The notes beneath the pieces are model-generated. The model did no database searches. It was not told where the DNA came from and saw nothing but the letters and a program-made list of their open reading frames with translations. Positions 25,671 to 37,616 of a stretch of 64,000 nucleotides of DNA are shown in pieces. The position numbers were made by a program, and so were the translations under genes. The stretch covers positions 129,001 to 193,000 of the forward strand of contig BSBK01003565.1 of the NCBI GenBank assembly GCA_027943335.1. The letters are read 5' to 3'. Source of the DNA: Chamaecyparis obtusa. Taxonomy: Eukaryota; Streptophyta; Pinopsida; Cupressales; Cupressaceae. Position 1 is the stretch's first letter, and every line of letters starts with the position of its first letter.

Positions 25671-25904
25671 TATTGTCGTAAAATAATGAATGTGTTATTA
25701 AACAATGATCATGAATGGTCTATATATACAAGATACAAGAGAATGTTTCTATAACGAACAAGAGAGAGGAAATAGAAACATTCTTGTAGAGTGAAAGAGA
25801 AAGTTTCCATAACGAATAGGAGTTTATGGAAACATTACAAAAAGAGTGACCATTGGAAATAGACGAAAGAGAGATAAAATTAGAAACTATCTATTATCGT
25901 AATA
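25671..25904 (-). repeat. 3' LTR of the TR-GAG
   Basis: In minus orientation it begins TATTACGATAATAG and ends CGACAATA. It matches 27360-27592 with few differences and small indels (for example gagagag in place of gagag). Confidence 0.93.
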
Positions 25905-25914
25905 CCCTCCCTTA
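25905..25914 (-). promoter_or_regulatory. polypurine tract of the TR-GAG
   Basis: The minus strand reads ATTAAGGGAGGG immediately before the 3' LTR, the expected plus-strand DNA priming site. Confidence 0.85.
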
Positions 25915-25955
25915 ATGGTCAATCTATCTTCAAAAAAACAAAAATTTGCATGTCC

Positions 25956-26819
25956 TCAGAAAGCGTAAAAGGCAGCCTCAGGTTGATCAGAGAGGTTTGC
26001 ATGTTCTACAATGTTGGCCTGTGGCTGGGTTCCACCCTGCTTCCGCTGATCAGAAGCAATGCGAGCCCTACAGTCTCGAAGCATATGACCAAATTTGTGG
26101 CAGTAGTTGCACCGAATGTTCTTCTTAGAGCTATCCTGAGACGGAGCTGATGAATGAGATGGGCCTTTGTCCTTGTGAAAGGATTGGGCTGAAAATGCTT
26201 GTTCAGAGGAGGACGAAGGAGCACTCCTACCAAACTGTTCCTTCCAACGATCCTGCTGCAAAAGTTTGGTGCACAAATCTGAGAACTTCAGGTCAACATT
26301 AGTTGCAGTAGTGTTGAGAGTCTCAATAAAGTGCTCATAGGACCGTGGTAGGCTTTTTAGACTAATGACCACCATGTCCTCTTCCTCCATTGTACGACCA
26401 ATGGCCTCAAGCTGATCCTTGATGTCCTTAATCTTTAGAAGATGTTCTTGTAAGAACATATTCTCATCCATAATAATGTAGAATAGTTGATTCTTCAAAA
26501 AGAAGGCTCTGCTTTTATCTAATGTCTCATGGAGATCCTTCAATAATGTCTAGATCTTTGTAGCTGTCTTGCCAAACAAAATTTGAGGCAGCTAATCATC
26601 AGTAACTGAGAACTTAATGAGCATAACCGCTTCACGATTACGTTCATCAAACTTGTCTTGAGTTGCATCGGTTGTGGTAGGACAAGACTCGGTACCCTAA
26701 ACAAGTGCCTCAAGGCGACGATACTCAAAAATCGTCAACATGCGCTGCTTCCAGGTGTTGTAGTTCTTTCCATTGAAATGTTGACTGCCTTCCAACATAA
26801 GACTGGTGAGAGATGCCAT
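25956..26819 (-). pseudogene. Copia-type gag of the TR-GAG
   Basis: 288-codon gag in one frame, from ATG at 26819 to a stop at 25956, broken by three in-frame TAG codons and no frameshift. The N-terminus (MASLTSLMLEGSQHFNGKNY then NTWKQRM) is the DUF4219-like start of plant Copia gag (xFxGxNYxxWKxxM). The middle (FLQEHLLKIKDIKDQLEAIG, then ISLKSLPRSYEHFIETL) is the UBN2/gag core. Near the C-terminus is one CCHC knuckle, CNYCHKFGHMLRDC, for RNA packaging. The three stops fall at VxGTES, DxLPQ and KIxTLL, where family members usually carry Gln, Gln and Trp, so each could arise by one C-to-T or G-to-A change. It would form virus-like particles packaging its own RNA if intact. Confidence 0.9.
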
Positions 26820-27347
26820 AGCACGTTTTTCAAAGAAAAAACGTGAAAAATCAGAAACAACAAAAAAAGGCACGAACTTCAAGGTAGATTAACGGAAGAC
26901 CCAAAAAATTTGAAAAGACACTCAGTGAAGAACTCAAAAAATGCAAATAGAATCTGTTGTCAAATTATGAATCTGTTGGCTTGAAAATTGAGGCATCAAA
27001 AACAATGCACCCAGAAAAAAGAGAGATTGACCCAGTTGAGATCTGAAAATACCCACGAGGAATATGCTGGCAGATTTTGGATTCGCTAGTTTGAAAATCA
27101 AGGCACCCAAAAAAACGGACCACAACCCAATTGAGCTCTTGAAAACCCCACAAGGAATCTGCAATCAAAAAAAATTTTGACTTGAACTGAAGGGTCAAAA
27201 CCCTAGCCGAAAATGCAAAAACCCTAAACGGGTGGGTGAGGAAAAAAAATGCAAATTTTGAACACACTTGGGGCAAAAAAGCTTTGAAAATCTAGATCTA
27301 ATAATTTCAAAAAAGAAATTAAAAATTTTCGAAGAGGCCGAGAATTT

Positions 27348-27359
27348 GCTCTGATACCA
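27348..27359 (-). promoter_or_regulatory. primer binding site of the TR-GAG
   Basis: Minus strand TGGTATCAGAGC directly adjoins the 5' LTR end (CACAATA). It is complementary to initiator-Met tRNA. Confidence 0.92.
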
Positions 27360-27592
27360 TATTGTGGTAAAGTAATGAATGTGTTATTAAACAATGATCA
27401 TGAATGATCTATATATACAAGATACAAGAGAATGTTTCTATAACAAATAGGAGAGGAAATAGAAACATTCTTGTAGAGTGAAAGACAAAGTTTCAATAAC
27501 GAACAGAAGGAGTTTATGGAAACATTACAAAAAGAGTGACCATTAGAAATAGACGAAAGAGATAAAATTAGAAACTATCTATTATCGTAATA
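27360..27592 (-). repeat. 5' LTR of the TR-GAG
   Basis: Partner of 25671-25904. It is followed at 27593-27597 by the second CTTTA copy. Confidence 0.93.
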
Positions 27593-28229
27593 CTTTATGT
27601 AGACCGTAGATGGTATACTGGAAGTAGAGAAAGAAAAGCTTGATACCAATTGTGTCTATCACTTTCCTTGGCAATAATCTTGCTTCCTTCTTCTCCCTAG
27701 GGATATGTTTCCTCATGACCCTCCCAGTGTAGTAGCTTTTCTGTCTTTTGAACAATGTTTCTTCTGTTGCCAGGTCAATATCTACACTCATAGGCCCCTA
27801 GAGATCGAACGCTTCAATAAATGTTGCTTTGTCTAACATGCAGAGTACAAATTTGTCTTTCTTATGGAAAGCTCGTGTTACAGGATTGTAAGCTTCAATC
27901 AAAGCCTTCATTAAATCCACGTCCACAAAGACCTCCGGCACTATCTATTTACCCAAGATTTTGTCCCATGGGTTTAAAACAAGTGGGCCTCTCAATCTAT
28001 TGTTGTAGAAGAACATGAATAGCTCATACCCAGTTGTGCTTGGGCAGACAGCATCCCTACAGAATGCATATGGGTCCTTCCACTCATAGGCATTAGCTGA
28101 TTGTAAATTGAAAGTCCCAGGAAACAGCTTCATCCCCTCCTCAACATATATGTTTGGCCTCTTTGTTCTCGATGGCACGCTCTTTGTTGGTATTTCAACG
28201 ACCTCAGGGGATCCTTGTTCTGCCATTTT

Positions 28230-28579
28230 TTCTTATGCTAGACTCTGAACTTTTTCTCTGCAACTAACGGTTTCAACACTCTGTCACTACAACTTTGAAA
28301 ATTATGGATGCTCTGTGAACATTAGAATGCTTAACGACTAAAAATGTCTTTAATAAGCAACGCACCACCTACTGTATTAAATTTTCATCCAGGGCACACG
28401 CATGAAATTCCCTTTTTCAAAAAAGTGTCCCTTCTAGCTTTAGATTTGGCGGCGGTCCGAGAGCAAGTCATCAAACTATCACACCAGCATGTCATTCTTT
28501 TATTCATTAAAACCCTACAAGCTGTCATTTTTCCTCGTTGTAAAAAGGCTCATGCTATTTCAAACTTAAGTTAGCCTGG
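28230..28579. other. leader region upstream of the unknown ORF
   Basis: No gene or primer site is seen. It separates the ORF start (28226, minus) from the hairpin-repeat array, and may be the 5' untranslated part of that element. Confidence 0.3.
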
Positions 28580-29420
28580 TTCTAAAGTTACGCAAACGGT
28601 TAACTTGACCATGTCTCAACTTTGCTATAACCAGATTGGAACTCTTTGAAACCTTTCTGAAGTTACGCAAACAGTTCTCTTAATAGCTACGCAAGAACAG
28701 AACAGTGTAACAAACACTCAAACATTACCTTGCGAAGTCCTACATAAAGCTTGTTGTAACCTCGGAACATCCTTTTGTTATAGCCTCCTGACCTTTCCGA
28801 AGTCGCGCCTAGCTGTTAGATGCCATATCGCAACTTCATAACATTCTTCACGAACGGCCCTGAAACCCTTGCGAAGCTCCGCATACCTCTTTGCTCTTCA
28901 CTGTCGTAGCTTCGGAACTATTCTGACAATATTTATTTGACAGTTGATGCACTTCACCATTCTTCGGCACTTTCCACGTGGCATATTACTTGCTGTCACT
29001 TTTGAACACTTTCTGAAGTTACGCACACCGATACTCGGGATCTCGGAACCCGTTAGCAATACAACCACTTAACAGTTGAGAAGTTACATTGACAGCTTAG
29101 TGGGACCTCAGAACATGTCAGCGGTCAAATGCTTTACCTTTTGTGAAGTTGCGCAAACCAGTTGGCGTAACTTCGGGGCTTTTGATTTACTCATAAAAAA
29201 TGACACTCGCGAAGTTACGCAACACCTTGTCGTGACTTCGGAACTTTGATACTGAACAAGACATGATACTTGCAATGTTTCGCTTGACCTTTGGCGTAAC
29301 TTGGGGGCTAGGATATTGAACATGAAGACAAACCTTGAGATGTTACAACACGGCTTGGCGTGACTTCGGAACACTAAGCATAACAAAGATAAAACGAAAC
29401 GCGAAGTCACACATAACATT
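28580..29420. repeat. array of imperfect hairpin units (GAAGTTACGCAA / TTGGCGTAACTTC)
   Basis: A short motif (gcgaagttacgcaa and variants) and its near inverse complement (ttggcgtaacttcggaac and variants) alternate. Clear pairs begin at about 29137/29163, 29207/29230, 29270/29293 and 29333/29354, giving a unit of roughly 63-70 bp. More degenerate copies extend left to 28584. Each pair could fold into a stem. No coding frame runs through it. It lies between the unknown ORF and the outer hAT relic and may be part of the former element's LTR or leader. Confidence 0.8.
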
Positions 29421-29620
29421 GATAGTCAAGGCCAAACATATCTTAACACCACAGGACGCATAAAAGTAAAGAACTAGGATAATAACAATGGCCCCGCGAC
29501 ATGACTAAGACCCCTTGCTTAAGTGACTCAAAAAGTAACAAGGATATAGATTGATTGTAAGGTTTTGGAATTTAGGAAAATAATTTTGAAAACCCTACCA
29601 ACATATAAAACCTTATTTCC
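29421..29620. other. short spacer before the outer hAT relic
   Basis: No feature recognised. Confidence 0.3.
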
Positions 29621-29806
29621 TTGTCTGAAGTAGAATTTGACAAATTTTCAAAAATTTTACACATAACTGGAATTTTGACCACCAGAGAGATGGCAGCCAT
29701 TGGTGCAAGTGGAGAGTCTTCTTCCATTCCTCAATTTTGTCCATCTTCAAGTGCTGATAATGCTGGTTTTAGTCATTGTGCCAGTGCTGGTGCTGGTGGT
29801 ATTGAT
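29621..29806 (+). pseudogene. outer hAT-like gene, 5' part
   Basis: Open frame starting MSEVEFDKFSKI and ending SAGAGGID exactly at the insertion point of the inner hAT. Removing the inner element and one target duplication joins it in frame to GIYSGGGSVSIG at 45385 on. The region is Ser/Gly/Ala-rich and would be the linker before the DUF659 domain. The true start is not certain. Confidence 0.6.
29799..29806. repeat. 8-bp target duplication of the inner hAT, left
   Basis: GTATTGAT here and GTATTTAT at 45385-45392 match at 7 of 8 bases. The 8-bp length is that of hAT elements. Confidence 0.85.
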
Positions 29807-29819
29807 CAAGGATGGCATA

Positions 29820-29945
29820 CTCGCCGAGTTTTCCAGTTCGGCGAGCAACTCGGCCAAGAACTCGCCGAGTTTTAGGAAAAACTCACCGATTTTTCGGTGA
29901 GTTTTTCCTAAAACTCGGTGAGTTTTATTTAAAAACTCACCCGCG
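29820..29945. repeat. subterminal inverted motifs of the inner hAT
   Basis: Several copies of actcgccgagtttt / aaaactcggtgagttttt in both orientations, including the palindromic run aaaaactcaccgattttt then cggtgagtttttcc. Similar motifs (ttggcgagttttggcc, tgctgagtttttc) sit at the other end near 45285-45360. Confidence 0.75.
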
Positions 29946-32694
29946 CTTGCATAATACAGACGCAACGACCAAAAAAACACATTTTATTATTTCATTTTGC
30001 TTTTGCTGCCTCTTGGGCGACTAGGGAAGAATTGGATTCGGTTTCCAAGCCATTGTAAGGCATATTCGAGTGGATTGAAGGCGGATTTCAACCGTTTTTT
30101 GAAGAAAAAACACATTTCCAGGTAGGGTTGCTGAGATTGTTTTTATTTTTTTCAAACATTCTATTTTGTTTTTGTTGAATCTAAATGAATGTAAAATCAT
30201 TTTTAAGTAGTTAGAAATGATTTTGAATCATTAAAACAAGATTCAACACTGTTTTGGACAAGTTTTTAAGAAAATAATGAATCTATCAATTTTTTTTTTA
30301 AGAATATCTTTTTCTTTTGAATATCAAACCCTACCAGTTTGTTTTGTTTTTTTTTTCAACTTTGAATGATGTCTAAAAATATTGTAACTAATTTAGATAG
30401 TTTCTATTTTCTAACTTTGTTTAATTTATTTTCTAAAATATTTATTAATTTATTTTATGTTTTGAATTTCTATGTGTAGGGCAGCAATTAACCATTAAAT
30501 TACCATGGCAAATTTAGGGGAAGTGTGGCCACTAACACCATGCCCTTCTGGATTTATAGGCACCCGGCCTACAAATGCTAGAGATAAAGCATGGAGGTAT
30601 GCCTATGAAGCACCCAATGAGCCCAAGAAAGTAATTTGCATAAGGTGTGAGAGTAATTTTTGGAGGCATAAACCGCCTCAAATACCATCTTGCAGGCATT
30701 GGCAAGCATGATACAAATCCATGCAAAAAAAAATACAGAGGAGATAAAAAAAATTGTTAATGCCCTACTTGCAGCCGGGGAAGAGAAAAAATTACAAAGG
30801 GAGAGGGAAAAATTAGCTGTGAGGGCAGCCATAGCTGAAACTCAAGGTGTTCCTATAGACATTGAGGAAGAAGAAGCACTTGAGAGCATAGTGGGCTCTC
30901 TTCGTGGCCCACGCATCTGTAAAAATAGGGCCTCTTTTACCGCTTCTGCTTCCTCTAATAAAGTGCCACCGGCACCATCAACATCAGCAATAGACAATTT
31001 TTTTGTGCACAAGAATACACCTGGTGCACAAACATCATTAGAGGCCACTGGATGGAACAAGTAGGCACATGACAAAACTGATATTGCATGTGCTGATTTT
31101 TGGTATTTCAAAAATATCCCATGGAGTGTGATTGAGAGCCCCTATTGGCTCAATTTGGTGACCGCAATGACAGTTTCGAGAAAAGGGTACAAGACCCCTT
31201 CTCGCAAGGATTTGAGTGGGAGGTAAGTAAATAATGGGAATCCACTTGGTTTCATTTTCAAATTTTAATTGTTATTTCTTGTTTATTAAGTCAAAATTGA
31301 GTACTAAGACTTGATTTGACTTTGATTTTGTAGGTTGCTTGTAAATGCTGTTGATAGGGAAAGACTAGTGGTGGAGGAGCAAAAAAAAGAGTGGAGTAAG
31401 TATGGCTGCACCATTCTTTCTGATGGGTGGATAGATGGAAAAACCGAACCATCATTAATTTTTTGGTTGCTTGTAAGAATGATGTTGTATTTTGGAAATC
31501 GGTTGATGCCTCCAACAAAGTGAAAAATGCACAAACTTTGGCATTAATGTTGGAGAATGTTGTCATGGAGGTGGGAGTAGAGAATGTGGTGCAAATCATC
31601 ACAGATAATGCAGCAACATATGTGGCAGCAGGTAATTTTAAATTTTAATATTTATGTTGCACATGATTATAATTTATCATTAAAATTTTTAATTTAAATA
31701 TTAATAAGTGATATTTAATTTAGTTTTTAGGTAAAATATGGAAATTGGAAACTAATTATTGCATTGATACTAATATATCAGGTAGAATCCTCCAAGACAA
31801 GCACCCAACTCTTTTTTGGACACCTTGCGCAGCACATGTCCTTGACCTTCTTTTGGAGAACATAGGAAAACTTGATTGGGTGACTCCAATTGTGGAAGAT
31901 GCAAGGCGGATAACAAAGTTTATCTACAATCACCCTTGGGTTCTAAATTTGACGAGACAATTTAGCAAAGGGAAAGATTTGGTGAGACCCACAGCCACAA
32001 GATTTGCAACGGTTTTCTTGACGTTGCAAAGTATTCTTGATGGCTTGCATTTTTTGAAACAAATGTTTGTGAGTCCACCATGGCTTCAATTAGCTTATTC
32101 AAAGAAGCCTGAAGGAGAATTTGTTGCGCGCATTATCTTTGATAAACCTTTTGGGGACAAGGCTAAAGAGATTGTGAAGGTAACTTCAAGAATCAAAACT
32201 TTAATTTTTAATTATTCTTGATTCAAGTCTCATTATTAATTAATCTTGTTGTAAACTAATTTGTATTTTTAAAATTTCAATTGCAGGTATCTAAGCCCTT
32301 CGTGAGAGTTTTGCGCATGGTTGATGGGGACCAAACCCCAATGGGGTCTCTGTATGAGGCCATGGATAGGGCCAAAGAGTCTATCAAAAATCACTACAAG
32401 GGGGATAGACTCAGTTATGACCCCATTTGGGAGATTGTTGATAGGAGGTGGAACAATCAGCTCCACCAACCCATTCATGCAGCAGGATACTTCCTCAACC
32501 CTCGTTTCAGGTATGGTGATTCTTATTCAGATTTTACTAAGACTTGATTTCACTTTGTCTTTGTAGGTTGTGTACTAAGACTTGGTTTCACTTTGTTTTT
32601 GTTTTAGATGTGATGATTCCTTTTCAGATCCTAATGGCGAGGTCATGGAGGGCCTCTCTACATGCATTCAGAGGATGATACCTGATGTTGCTGA

Positions 32695-32699
32695 GAGAG
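32695..32699. repeat. target duplication GAGAG, left
   Basis: GAGAG precedes the left LTR and recurs at 39941-39945. Removing one copy and the element restores an uninterrupted exon reading DVAERDHVLTEQQIYVESQG. Confidence 0.93.
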
Positions 32700-33830
32700 T
32701 GTTAGGAATGGGAACACTGAGAGGGGGGGGGGGGGGGGGGGTGGTGAATCAGTGTTCACTATAATTTAACTTTTTACTTTAATCTTTATGCTGAACATAA
32801 ATGCGTAAGAACTGAATTAAACATTCACATAAACATGAAACATGAAATCAACACATGACACCAATATGGTTACGGGGAAACCCAAATAGGTAAAAACCCT
32901 GGTGGGACTTGATACCCACTAATAATCTGCACTAGTGTTTTGTGATCCTTGTTAGAAGATCCTTTACCCTGTTAGGAGTAGCTTTGCAATGCTTTTAGTA
33001 CAGTAGACCTTGTTAAGGGTTGGACCCTGTTAGGAGACTTTTACAATGATCCCTGTTAGGGGAGTGGACTCACTGTCCTAGAGCTCACTGCTCAAATGGT
33101 GAAGGCTACAACCTTCTGATTCAGATACATACTATATCTGCAGGTGAACTATTTACTGTGACACTGCTTGTCAAATCAGTTCTTTTGGTGCACTAATGCT
33201 TTGACCTCTAGCAAAGCTCTAATACATCTTATGCTCACTTCGCATACCTCTGCTCTGCTTATCACAACTCTATTACAACTTCCATACTGAATACAATGGG
33301 CGCACCTTATATTTATGCGCTTATACAAACAAAACAATTAGGTCGGCCCTATAACTAATTACAAGCAACGCTTCCAAATGAATTGGCTTAAGCATGCTTA
33401 CAATTATACATATACATAAGTCGGCAACCTAAATACAATGGGCGCATGGCCTTTACAACATTAAATTATAATCGCAAACCAAAAAGCTAACTGTCGGCTC
33501 CATGCTCTGTTCACTATTGGCACACATTGGCTATGCAACTTCAACTGACTGTAACTTTCATATCTTTGCATATCTACTTATGTGCTCTTAGACTAAGCAT
33601 AAGTATAGTCTAACAACCTTAACTTCCAGGGCGCATACCATAATTCATCTGTACACACGTGCGTTGATGCTCTGAGCTGCTGGAACTCTGTATATTGTCC
33701 AGTCTTCAACACTTAATTGAATTCTGATCTTTACACTAAGTGCGCTGTCTCCAAACTGCTATATGACTTTGTTGCCATAATGACAACACTATATCTAGTC
33801 ATATACTTCAGTATAGACAACTTGCCAACA
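32700..33830 (-). repeat. 3' LTR of the 7.24-kb element
   Basis: 1,131 bp, TG...CA ends. It contains a run of 19 G (32723-32741). The segment 32870-33100 carries several copies of ccctgttagga-type text, a short internal repeat shared by both LTRs. Confidence 0.93.
32723..32741 (+). repeat. poly-G run in LTR
   Basis: 19 consecutive G on the plus strand. The other LTR has 25 G at 38830-38854, preceded by an extra ccggc. In element orientation it is poly-C in the U5 region. Confidence 0.95.
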
Positions 33831-33842
33831 ATCTCCACCTTT
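33831..33842 (-). promoter_or_regulatory. polypurine tract
   Basis: Minus strand AAAGGTGGAGAT immediately before the 3' LTR start TGTTGGC. Confidence 0.75.
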
Positions 33843-34027
33843 GTCATTGATGGCAACAAAGGAATATGACCAAGTTGCTAATTGTACCTTTACACAAAAA
33901 CTTTTGTCTTCTATACATCTTCTATACATAATTTTATATCTCCTATACATATATATACTCCATATTCTATACACAACTCCCCCTTTGACATTAATGACAA
34001 AGTTGCATCAAAAAACTGTATATACAC

Positions 34028-37000
34028 TTACTGAGGGAAATCATCCGGATATGCAATCTTGATGTTCTGGATCTCCTTCTTCCAAAAGGTTATCAGAGAA
34101 TTGACTATCTGTAGATGGGCGCATAATGCATATTGAAGCTTCTCCATCTTCTCCAATTCTGCGCTCGGACCTTGATCATAGGTTATCATGGTCACATCAA
34201 TCTCCTTTATGTTCTGATTGAGAATGTCTAGTGAGGGCGCAAGAGCATTCCTCAATTGAGTCTGTCTAGACCTTGTCTTGTCCATTTCTTTCTTTGCCTT
34301 CTCAATTATGTCCAACTAACCTTGATAGACATTGTTACACATGTTCACATCAATGGATGTGTCTAGCACTAAATTCTTCACCTTCTCAATCATTGCCTCT
34401 GCATCTTTGATCTTCTTAAGATGGGCATCAGTGAGCTTATCCTAATCCATGGATTCTGCAATGACTTTCCTTCCTTGATCTGCAAATTCCTTTAAGGATG
34501 CCTGACCAGACTTAAGTGAACTTAAGTCAAGTGCGAAGTTGCTCATTAGTTCACTGAGTCTCTTCTTCAAGTATTTCTCTTCTGCCACTATGGACGCAGA
34601 TTCTTCTAAGCTAGAAAATTTGCTTTTGAACTGTGAGAGAACTGTACTCACATCATCAACCGAATGTACATTTTGCACTTTCTTATCTTTAGGCAACAAA
34701 CTGTTCAAAATATTCACTGATTCCACAAGGAGAGGATTTCTCATGACTTGCTTCTCCTTTGCCTTCTCCATAGCCAGGACACTGAACTTAATCAGGTCTT
34801 CCACTTTCCAAGAGTCCAAACTGCTTGTGTCTGGTGTCAAACTTGACAACAATGCTGAGGAGGGAGTGATGGGAGTGCTGTCAATCACCACTTCTTGTTT
34901 TACTGTGACCAGTTCAACAACAATTTCATCTTTTCTTTCTTTTTCCTTTTTTCCTTCTTTCTTCTCTCCTTTCTCATCAGAAACATCTTCTATGAGTACT
35001 TCTTGCTAAATGGGAGGTCTATTGCTGCATAGGTTTTCAGCTTCCTCAGGGCTGACAAATGCTTCCTCAAACTTGTCCAAATCCTTATCAGTAGCTGCCA
35101 TGGTTATTTCCACATTATCTATGATAATAGTGCTGTCTTTGTGTGATTTTGTCATGGGCGCAAACTTGTCTGCCTCTGTTTGAGTTTCTGGTATGGGCGC
35201 TAAGTCCTGAGGACTTGTCATTGGTACATTAGTGGGCTCTGCCACTTTATCTTCCTTAATGGGTGCATGAGAGATGGGCGCAGTAGGTGGTTTTATCTGT
35301 TGTTCCAATAACACCTTTTCAAAGGCCTTCTATGTTTGTTTCGTTATTAGCTCATAGTCTTTGTTCATAATATGAAGACTTCTCATCTTAGTCCTTAGGT
35401 GCGGCTTTACTAAATTCAGTTCCACTTCTTCTTTAGAACATACTGGCAGAGTATCTTCTAATACTTTTTCTCTGATCCTTAGATCTTCTTCATTTGTTTG
35501 TCTCTTTAGATTTTCTAAAATATCCCATACTTTATCTGGAATTTATGTTTTCAACTCAAGGACTGTCTTCTTGAACTTGATCATGTGTTTGACAATCATA
35601 CTATGTATTTCTAATTTGTGAATCTCACTGTAAGATTCATAGAACTTCCCTACTTGATCAATTCTTCCCTCATCAACAATTCTTCCATTCAAAACTTTAA
35701 GACTAGGTCTGAATCCTACCTGAGGAGGTGCTTGAGTGTTTTTCTTGCTTCTTAATGCTCGCGAGGATGGATGACTGGTGCTACCTTCTTTCTTCCTCTT
35801 GAATAAAGGCTTATACTCCGGAGGAGTATCTTTGGGCGTAGAAGGAGTACTATCTTCTTTACCCTTCTGACTGTCATCTGATTCAATTTTTATCTTCTTC
35901 AACTTAGGATCTTCTTGTTCTTCCTCTGCTGCTGCGCCTTTCAATTCTAGGGTAATCTTTTCATCCCTTGCTTTATCAAGATCTGCTTGAGATACACCAT
36001 GTATTCTCAAGATTTCAGATGTGACCTTTGCAACCTTTCTTTTTGTTGCAGTTAACCTTAGCATCAACTTCTCTAGTCTTTTCTTCATAGGTTCCCCACC
36101 TAGGTTCATTATCATCTTTAGGGGCTGATAGCAATACCTGTGCATAACCTTCAAGAACTTGTTCCTCTACCTCATACCCAAGTGGATGAATCCACTTAGT
36201 TCTAGGCTCAATGGCTTCCATACATGTAGTGTCTGTCTCCACCATAAAGCATATTGTGTCTTTATAATTCTCCACAATATTCTCAAGAATCCTGTACCTC
36301 ATCTGCATTCGTGCTCTGAAGGTCTTTAATTCCAATGTTATATAGTCTTTTAAGGTGCTCTCAGTGCATGCCTTATTTGATATCTGTGGCATGGTTGGAA
36401 TGGACTTGTCTAGATACAAGTCTGACACTTTACCAACTATATGAAGGTACATATAGATGATTAGGGACCCAAACCTGAATAACTTTGTTTTGTCATGTTT
36501 GAGGGCTTTGATGTTATCTATCAACTATGCGGACAAGATCTCACACAAGTTGAACTCTCCATCTTCTTGCACAAGCCTGATAGCTGCTAGAATAGTGCCC
36601 GCAGACACACTATTCACCATACTAGTGTGATGAAACCTGTAACCCAATATCATTGACATCAATTTGATGTCTACTTGCTCTATAGGCTCAATGGTCATGC
36701 CGCGCCTATCACTTTTGGATTTACATACTTGTTCAACCATCTTTCTGACATCCTTGCCCACTGGAAGGATGGCGCCTGTCTTAGAAAGGCCTGTCATCTC
36801 ATGAATTAGGTCATTTGTGATTCTAACTAGAACATCTCCAATCCAAAACAAATCATCATGGATTCTGCTCAATAAGATCTTTATCCATTCTCTCTCATAG
36901 AATTCATATGTCATAGCATACTCAACAATAGGGTGATCATTCCATTAACGTTTTGTTTGGTTTCAACATTGTGTCCATGTGCGCCCTTAACCTATCTAGT

Positions 37001-37173
37001 CCAATGGGTTCCTTCTTACAATAGATGTAAGCCCTTATGTCTTCTACATGCATGACGCCGATTGGCATGCGGGAGAATGCTCCCTCTAAATCATCTAGGG
37101 TTGATTTAAACGGGTGCCTCTTGAAAATGTATCTCTTCATTTCAGCAACACTAAAAACTATGGGAGTGGCCAT
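34028..37173 (-). pseudogene. unknown ORF of the 7.24-kb element (about 1,000 codons)
   Basis: Open frames at 37173-36937, 36914-36525, 36524-36015, 36154-35543, 35314-35006, 34891-34442 and 34315-34028 chain into a single protein that now has stops and shifts. It starts MATPIVFSVAEMKRYIFKRH. The first 350 residues look globular (WIKILLSRIHDDLFWIGDVL, then MTGLSKTGAILPVG, and MSMILGYRFHHTSMVNSVSA). The rest is charged and low in complexity, with Lys/Arg-rich patches (PLFKRKKEGS) and acidic, coiled-coil segments. No nucleic-acid enzyme motif is visible. Its place after gag, where pol would be expected, is notable. It could be a structural or host-interaction protein; I cannot say which. Confidence 0.7.
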
Positions 37174-37616
37174 AACTTACTTGATAATCGCTTTCCAACT
37201 GAACTTAGAGATGATCTGATGGCTTTCGAATCGGCGCAACGAGCTAGGGTTACTGCAACCGATCAAATGCACTGATAACTGCAGCAAATCTCTGATAGAT
37301 CAATCACCAAGACTTCACAACAACTTCCAAGGCTCCTTCTGCTCTCTATCGCTCTGAATTTCAATGCAATGAGCAATCAAATGACTCCTGTGTACTTTAA
37401 AGTGAAAAATCCGCCTTAATGCACATTGCGTAAACCAAGCTATCACTTCAAAATTTCAAACTCGATCTCCGCTAACAATCAACATGTGCGCTCTTGCACG
37501 AAGGTTCCTATACACTCCAAAAGCTTAAGTCCAAAGGCACATACTCTGAGGATGAGTATACCAGCCACGCAGGGGTCTAGAGCTAAATTAGCTCCCCCTA
37601 TGACCCTGAGGGCCAT

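Larger units (their letters stand above)
25671..27592 (-). mobile_element. TR-GAG: gag-only LTR element
   Basis: Complete 1,922-bp non-autonomous Copia-type element on the minus strand. LTRs are 25671-25904 (234 bp) and 27360-27592 (233 bp), nearly identical. The primer site TGGTATCAGAGC is at 27348-27359 and touches the 5' LTR. A polypurine tract (minus AAGGGAGGG, 25905-25914) touches the 3' LTR. The 5-bp target duplication CTTTA is perfect. The interior codes only for gag and lacks protease, integrase and RT, so it needs another Copia element's enzymes. This matches the terminal-repeat-with-GAG class known from other plants. LTR termini are TATT...AATA rather than TG...CA. It is nested in the unknown ORF. 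Confidence 0.93.
22911..28226 (-). pseudogene. long unknown retroelement-type ORF, interrupted
   Basis: Minus-strand frames at 28226-27945, 27791-27593, then (after a nested insertion) 25670-25217, 24994-24395, 24214-23714, 23453-23196 and 23168-22911 chain into one protein of about 1,400-1,500 codons broken by stops and a few shifts. It begins MAEQGSPEVVEIPTK. The middle has VGHIINVMHHELM, FTHYSMLMHLFLY and LQLWTRLWDKSYHF, a helical Trp/His-rich region. Further on come charged, coiled-coil-like parts (FEELKKNYVLEEIVKGL) and a Lys-rich patch (GPPKKKKL, near 24540) that could be a nuclear signal. There is no zinc knuckle, protease, RT, integrase or transposase motif. The layout is what large non-autonomous plant LTR elements often carry, but I do not recognise the family. 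A TR-GAG element splits it between the codons for HKV and IGL. Confidence 0.65.

Noticed and set aside
30532..31602. Several minus-strand frames over the hAT exons
   Set aside because: Antisense shadows of the transposase; the plus strand carries the BED, DUF659 and splice signals.
34539..35009. 156-codon plus-strand open frame
   Set aside because: It is the antisense of the Lys/Glu/Ser-rich unknown ORF of the 7.24-kb element and has the composition of a shadow frame.
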